From NCBI RefSeq assembly GCF_002878395.1, contig NC_061115.1:53225013-53289012 (forward strand): a stretch of DNA of 64,000 bases, in the 5' to 3' direction. The translations under genes and the position numbers were made by a program. A model generated the notes under the pieces. The model ran no database searches. It saw only the letters and a program-made list of their open reading frames with translations, and had not been told where the DNA came from. Below, piece by piece: positions 59,781 to 64,000 of this stretch. How positions within the stretch are numbered: position 1 is the first letter of the stretch; the number at the start of each line of letters is the position of its first letter. This DNA is from Capsicum annuum (Eukaryota; Streptophyta; Magnoliopsida; Solanales; Solanaceae).

Positions 59781-61030
59781 GCTTGTATGTTTGAAGAGTG
59801 CATAACTTCTACTAAGAAATATATAAAGTGTATTTATAGAATTTATTGAGATTTTCTTAAGTTAATTCCTTGGTTTCTACTTGAGTTCACAAAACGTAAA
59901 GTCTCATTACGAGTTATAAAGAGGCAATTAAGTATGTCTACTGTTTGCTAAAGAAGTTTCTGTGTTGACTACGACTGGACCATAGAGTCGTAGGGTCTCA
60001 TTATGAGTAGTAGGTCTCAAGTTGTAGGATCAATAGTGTATGAGTCTAAGGATACTATCCAGACTACAAATGGATTATACGAGTTGAGGGGTGATCCTAC
60101 GAGTCATAAGGTCACTCGTACCGACTGGACGACAATTTTTAGTCTTTTATTAAGGGTACTTTGGACATTCCCCTCTTGATATAAACATAACCCAGAACCT
60201 TAAAACATAATTGGGACCAGATTCTAACAGAAAACTCATCAAAAACATATTTTATTCTCTCTCAAATCCCTTAAGCAATGTAAGCTAGAGTTTCCCCAAG
60301 GTTGAGCATCTAGGGGTCAATTAAAGGTTTCTTCTCCAAAATTATAAATCCTTCAAGCATGTGACTCTACCCTTAAAATTATTTTCCTTAAATCATGTGC
60401 ATTGAATAGTAATTGATGTGAAGTTGATGTTGGTTTTGATATGGGTTGAGTGTTTTGGGATGATTGAGTCATAAATTGGTTTTCTATTATTTGTTATCCA
60501 TTTTTATGATTTATTTGTGGTTTTGAACATATAGGGTGCATGGAAATGGTGATAAACTAAGGGTTCATGGTTTTCCTAAAAAATAGTATTTTTAATTTTA
60601 AAATTGGTTGGAAAATTATATTCCCTCAACGAAGTGTGAAATTGGTTTTGAATTATGGATTTATCACACGGTTTGACTTTCTTACCCACAATATGGCATT
60701 GCATAAATGGTTTAGAGGTTAAACATTGAATTTGAAGGCCTTGTGGGCCGTGTTTTGACTGAGATTGAAACCTCGAGCTCAAGGCATTCCACTAAGTAGT
60801 TTTGAAAAACTTAATGGGGTTGAGGCATTCTCCAATTTTAATTTAATGAACAAAGGGGGTCGAGGCATTCCCCCATGTTAATGTGATTGTTATATCATAG
60901 AGTAAATCTTTTAAGTGTAAGGGTATTACGATCCCCACGGTGTGCCTTATTGGTTAAATTATTGGTTAAATAAATAGGTTATGTTAAACTTGTTTTAAAT
61001 TGGTCTTAATGGGGGTTATGTAGCTACGCT
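59781..61030 (+). repeat. Gypsy LTR with TACGAGTCGTA words, copy 2
   Basis: Matches 43766-45620 apart from a gap of about 600 bp at 61020. Palindromic words at 59895-60120 are more decayed than in copy 1. GGGGTCGAGGCATTC-type words near 60775-60870. Confidence 0.5.
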
Positions 61031-61935
61031 AATAAGAGGCTTTATGGATTACTGTGGATTGGGTATGGTTGTTAATATATCTTAGATTCGCTTTGATCTT
61101 ATCTTTCTCCATCTTGTTATATGTTCGAAATTTGGCCACTATTAGTGTATTATATTTTGTTTGACTAGGCAAAAGGGGTGGTCTCCTGTTAACAATGAAA
61201 TTTAGATACCCGTCATGTCTAGGCCCTGGTTCGGGTCGTAATAGAACAACCATCTCTTTTTAGTTAAATGTTATAAATAAAGCTCCATTAATCTTAGTAG
61301 ACTATTGAATGTTATAAATAAAGCTCAGTTAACCTTAGTTAGATTGTTGATAGTCTATTTAGGTTATTACTTCATATTGGGGTTGGTTTTGACATAGTTA
61401 TCCATCTATTTAGTTTTTTTTGCCTAGGTTAGGTTGTATCTGACCTAAACTTTCTCTGCTTTGACATATAAAAGGAACCTGTTTGACCTTAATAGGTTTA
61501 GTAGCTAGAAAGCTATCTAGTTTACTTAGGGTAGGTTGAGAACCCTAGTCTGCCATTAGCTATTCTACACTTAGATGTTTACATGTATATTTATAATTTT
61601 ATTTCAGTTTTGGTTTGAGCCCGACATAGGCTTTACTATTTCAATCATGAATATTTGTACGGGTTGGTATTTGATTCTAGTTCAAGTGATTCTTATGATA
61701 TCACATATTGCGGATATAGTTAGTTACTTATGAGTTTTTATTCGATCTCGGTGTTGTTTTACAACTATGATCAAGTTATTATTTTACTGACTATGGTTTT
61801 TACTGGAAGATGTAGCAGAGGTACTTTCTCGTATGTGAGTTCTGATGATTTTACATGGATTATTTTGGCCTCTTGTTATTCTCCTATATTTCCAATTGAA
61901 GTTCAATATTTGGCTTCACATTATAATCACTGGTG
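61031..61935. other. Unassigned repeat sequence, copy 2
   Basis: Matches 45621-46415 then diverges at about 61830. No gene supported. Confidence 0.4.
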
Positions 61936-61948
61936 CTAGTTCAAGAAC

Positions 61949-62150
61949 GATATAAACTGACATTACGTTTTTTTGGTTAAGTTGTAATTTTATTAATAGG
62001 TTAAATCAATCCAACGAGAATGGACCAACCCATCCAAACAAATTACAAAAACATGGTCAAACATATCTAATGGACCGGCCAAAAACTGACCCGATCCAAA
62101 TAAGAAAAAAACATATAGTGAGTAGGGTTTATAATTTGAGCTAAGTTCAG
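61949..62150 (-). mobile_element. Possible small retroposed insert
   Basis: Part of about 320 bp present here but absent at the equivalent point of copy 1 (about 46415). On the minus strand it ends AATAAAATTACAACTTAACC followed by a run of seven A, as a 3' end with poly(A) would. A 17-bp exact repeat gatataaactgacatta occurs at 61949-61965 and 62847-62863. A deletion in copy 1 is the alternative. Confidence 0.3.
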
Positions 62151-62860
62151 ATCCACTTCCACTGCTTTTCCACCCCCTTCACTAAGTTTTCCTTCAAGAA
62201 TCTTCACTTTAAGCTGATTTTGTTGTGGGTGATTAACACTGTACCTTTGTTGGGGTATTTTAAGTTCTTTCCATCTTGCAAGAGTAAGTTCCCCCTTTAT
62301 TTTATATCGATTGAGCTGACATTAAATCATTATTCGTTGCTTGATGGTTTCCTATCTTCTATTCCAGTTGAACTCCTCGGATTAAAGGTATACAAAGTGA
62401 TTTTTGGTGCTAAAAAGATGGGTCTCATCCACTAAGAGTTGATATTGCATCCAGGTAACATATCTCTCCTGTTGTGGTTAAACCTATAGCCTGACATCAC
62501 TTGTAAATACGTCCTTTTTGCTTTGTAGTTTTGGAAGAAATGGAGATTGTGAGATACTCAGACCCACATGTAATTGGGTGATATCAATTTCTGAAGTCGC
62601 ATGCATTGAAGATCTGACCTTCTGACCCCCCAATCTTCTGAGATTCGGTATTTTGTTGGCTGGTGTAGATAGTCTAGGTTGCACTTCCACCCTTTTGTGT
62701 AACGTTTCTGGTTGTAAATATATAGTACTTGAACTAGCTTTCAGTAGCCTTCCCAGTCGTACTACCTCTTTGCTAATGCTACCCTCAAGTATGGACATTT
62801 TTTTATCACTGTTCAAAATCTTCCTACCTGCACTTGGTAACTAATTGATATAAACTGACA
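62150..62860 (-). pseudogene. Unidentified coding-like stretch, copy 2
   Basis: Minus-strand frame 62484-62816 (110 codons, MSILEGSISKEVVRLGRLLK, later LHKRVEVQPRLSTPANKIPN) is the partner of 46798-47091. Near 62165-62215 the phrase VKILEGKLSEGGGKAVEVDL is open, as in copy 1. Many of the differences between copies change amino acids, which argues against recent selection on the protein. Origin unknown. Confidence 0.35.
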
Positions 62861-63083
62861 TTATGAATTTGGATAAGAGAATAATTTGAGATTGACATGG
62901 TTGAAAGTTATTTAAGCTTCTTATTTTAGCTTTCCTCTTATTTGCACGATAAGGTAAAATAAGAGAAGTTTTCCTAAAGATATCCTATAATATCTCTAAT
63001 ATAGGTACGGACGTCTATATACCAATTCACTAGACTCTATTAGACATCCCGTTCTTTCGTTGTAGAGACCAATGGACCTGACT

Positions 63084-63096
63084 GCTCTGATACAAA
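63084..63096 (-). other. iMet-type primer binding site
   Basis: gctctgatacaaa on the plus strand, close to the complement of TGGTATCAGAGC, three bases from the LTR end. Better preserved than its partner at 47359-47372. Confidence 0.6.
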
Positions 63097-63098
63097 TT

Positions 63099-64000
63099 TT
63101 CCATGCCCCCTAAAAAATAAGGATCATGATGGCACTTGTTGTGGCAAACCTTGACAAAGAAGTCAATCACCCAAACCGATACGCAAAGGGGAAAAAGATA
63201 AAAATACCACTAAGGTAAGGCATCTATAATAAAGTCGAACTATACATGTATAATAAACGCGAAAAGAATATAATCAACAATGCAACCATAGCTTCCAAAA
63301 CCTTATGTCAACTGTATAAGAACGTATCTTATACAACTCCAATACAAATGAAATACATAAGAAAAATCCAAAAGGTACAACACTGTCGCTTAAAACTAGT
63401 GAAGACATCGTCTAATGACACAGAATATAGTAGAAGACATCCAAATTCTTGAAAATCACCCACTACCTTGAAAGCTCCAATGATTGCCGGAGTCAAGCAA
63501 TGTGGGGAGCACCCGAACCTATATCTCCACCAGAAGGTGTTGTATGAGTGAGTACTATCCGCTTGCACTTAGTAGGTACCATTGGCCAACCGTGCAAAAG
63601 TAAAAAATAAAACATATACAATACACACTTACGGAATGCCACCTACAATCAAAGATTGTCCCACCACTGTAGCACACACCCCTTGAACTAACAGTTCTAT
63701 ATATCACACCTATTGCAACAAACAGAAAAGGCCACAATTGTACAATATTCCATATATAAGTAGGACATGGCAGAAAAATATACATACAATATCATTGAGC
63801 ACAAATATAAGAAGATACAAAAATTTGATAAGTAATAAGTCAAAGCAGAAGTACAATCATATCATAGCCATAACGAAGTAAACACAATAAGAATGATGAT
63901 GATGATGCACGAGATTGTTGCACAACCTCTATATATACCCTCACAGGCAAGCTTCATGACATAGGACCCATGGATAATTTGTCAATCCATATACAATTCA
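63099..64000 (-). repeat. Gypsy LTR, minus orientation, copy 2 (runs off window)
   Basis: Matches 47375-48270, including the (GAT)n tract and the phrase cacaacctctatatata. No coding capacity; the apparent open frames overlap LTR sequence that is also non-coding in copy 1. Confidence 0.55.

Larger units (their letters stand above)
50640..64000 (+). repeat. Segmental duplication, copy 2
   Basis: Corresponds to 21608-26041 plus 40605-48270. It retains about 1.6 kb (55095-56665) that copy 1 has lost. It runs off the right window edge. See copy 1 for shared junctions. Confidence 0.75.

Noticed and set aside
63329..63785. Minus-strand frames of 76-79 codons near the right edge
   Set aside because: They lie in LTR sequence whose copy-1 counterpart has no matching frame; Cys- and Phe-rich text from T-rich DNA.
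40605..64000. The large direct repeats as LTRs of one giant retrotransposon
   Set aside because: The repeated blocks contain primer sites, gag, PR and pieces of several families with their own ends, so they are a duplicated composite, not LTRs.
1..64000. Endogenous pararetrovirus or other integrated virus
   Set aside because: RT and integrase occur together in the Ty3/gypsy order with LTRs, and I saw no movement-protein or coat-protein wording typical of caulimovirids.
1..64000. CRISPR array or phage-type defence locus
   Set aside because: Repeats are LTRs or short dispersed palindromes without regular spacers; nothing bacterial is present.
1..64000. tRNA, rRNA or snRNA genes
   Set aside because: No cloverleaf-like box A/box B pair or rRNA block was recognised; tRNA-like words are primer binding sites next to LTR ends. 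A tRNAscan-SE run would settle this.

Overview
This window looks like plant nuclear DNA made almost wholly of decayed, nested LTR retrotransposons. I found no intact cellular gene, no rRNA or tRNA gene, no CRISPR array and no bacterial-style operon. The sequence is AT-rich, no open stretch exceeds about 165 codons, and nearly every recognisable peptide is retroviral-type Gag, protease (PR), reverse transcriptase (RT), RNase H or integrase (INT). Both Ty3/gypsy branches typical of plants are present: chromovirus-type elements (Tekay/Del-like, called Gyp here) and Athila-like elements (Ath). LTR words and peptide wording feel most like Solanaceae, but that placement is an inference from memory and no search was run.

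Layout. 1-4449: Ath1, a pol-less Athila-like element on the minus strand, inserted into the 3' LTR of Gyp1. 4450-11906: Gyp1, a minus-strand gypsy with a full domain order and many breaks. 11907-13650: unassigned. 13651-15689: a mosaic of LTR pieces in alternating orientation. 15690-20375: Gyp2 (minus). 20376-21607: Gyp3 (plus), a head-to-head inverted partial copy of Gyp2. 21608-26041: LTR end of a gypsy, then a minus-strand element (Ptp) coding a protein like the putative plant transposon proteins. 26042-31370: Gyp4 (plus), with the RT-to-chromodomain frame free of frameshifts, plus its 3' LTR. 31371-40604: Ath2, a minus-strand Athila-like element with both LTRs, PBS and gag-pol. 40605-49371: AthB (minus), then gypsy LTRs and a coding-like stretch I cannot identify. 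49372-64000: a second, older-looking copy of much of 21608-48270.

The main architectural result is that 21608-48270 and 50640-64000 are two copies of one segment sharing several element-to-element junctions. The first copy carries about 14.6 kb of younger material (Gyp4 and Ath2, 26042-40604) where the second has only about 1.6 kb. One deletion after nested insertion would explain why Gyp4 lacks its 5' half and Ath2 lacks part of one LTR.

The most unusual signals are: a short RNA hairpin with compensating stem changes, kept just downstream of the coding region in the Athila-like elements even where pol is gone; a 226-codon CCHC zinc-knuckle ORF in the pol-less Ath1; a common 3' backbone shared by elements with quite different coding modules; and short palindromic words, different in each family, scattered through the LTRs of at least five families. 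Most nonsense codons that can be interpreted are C-to-T or G-to-A transitions, as expected for methylated, silenced DNA. I did not find a defence system or other new cellular machinery.
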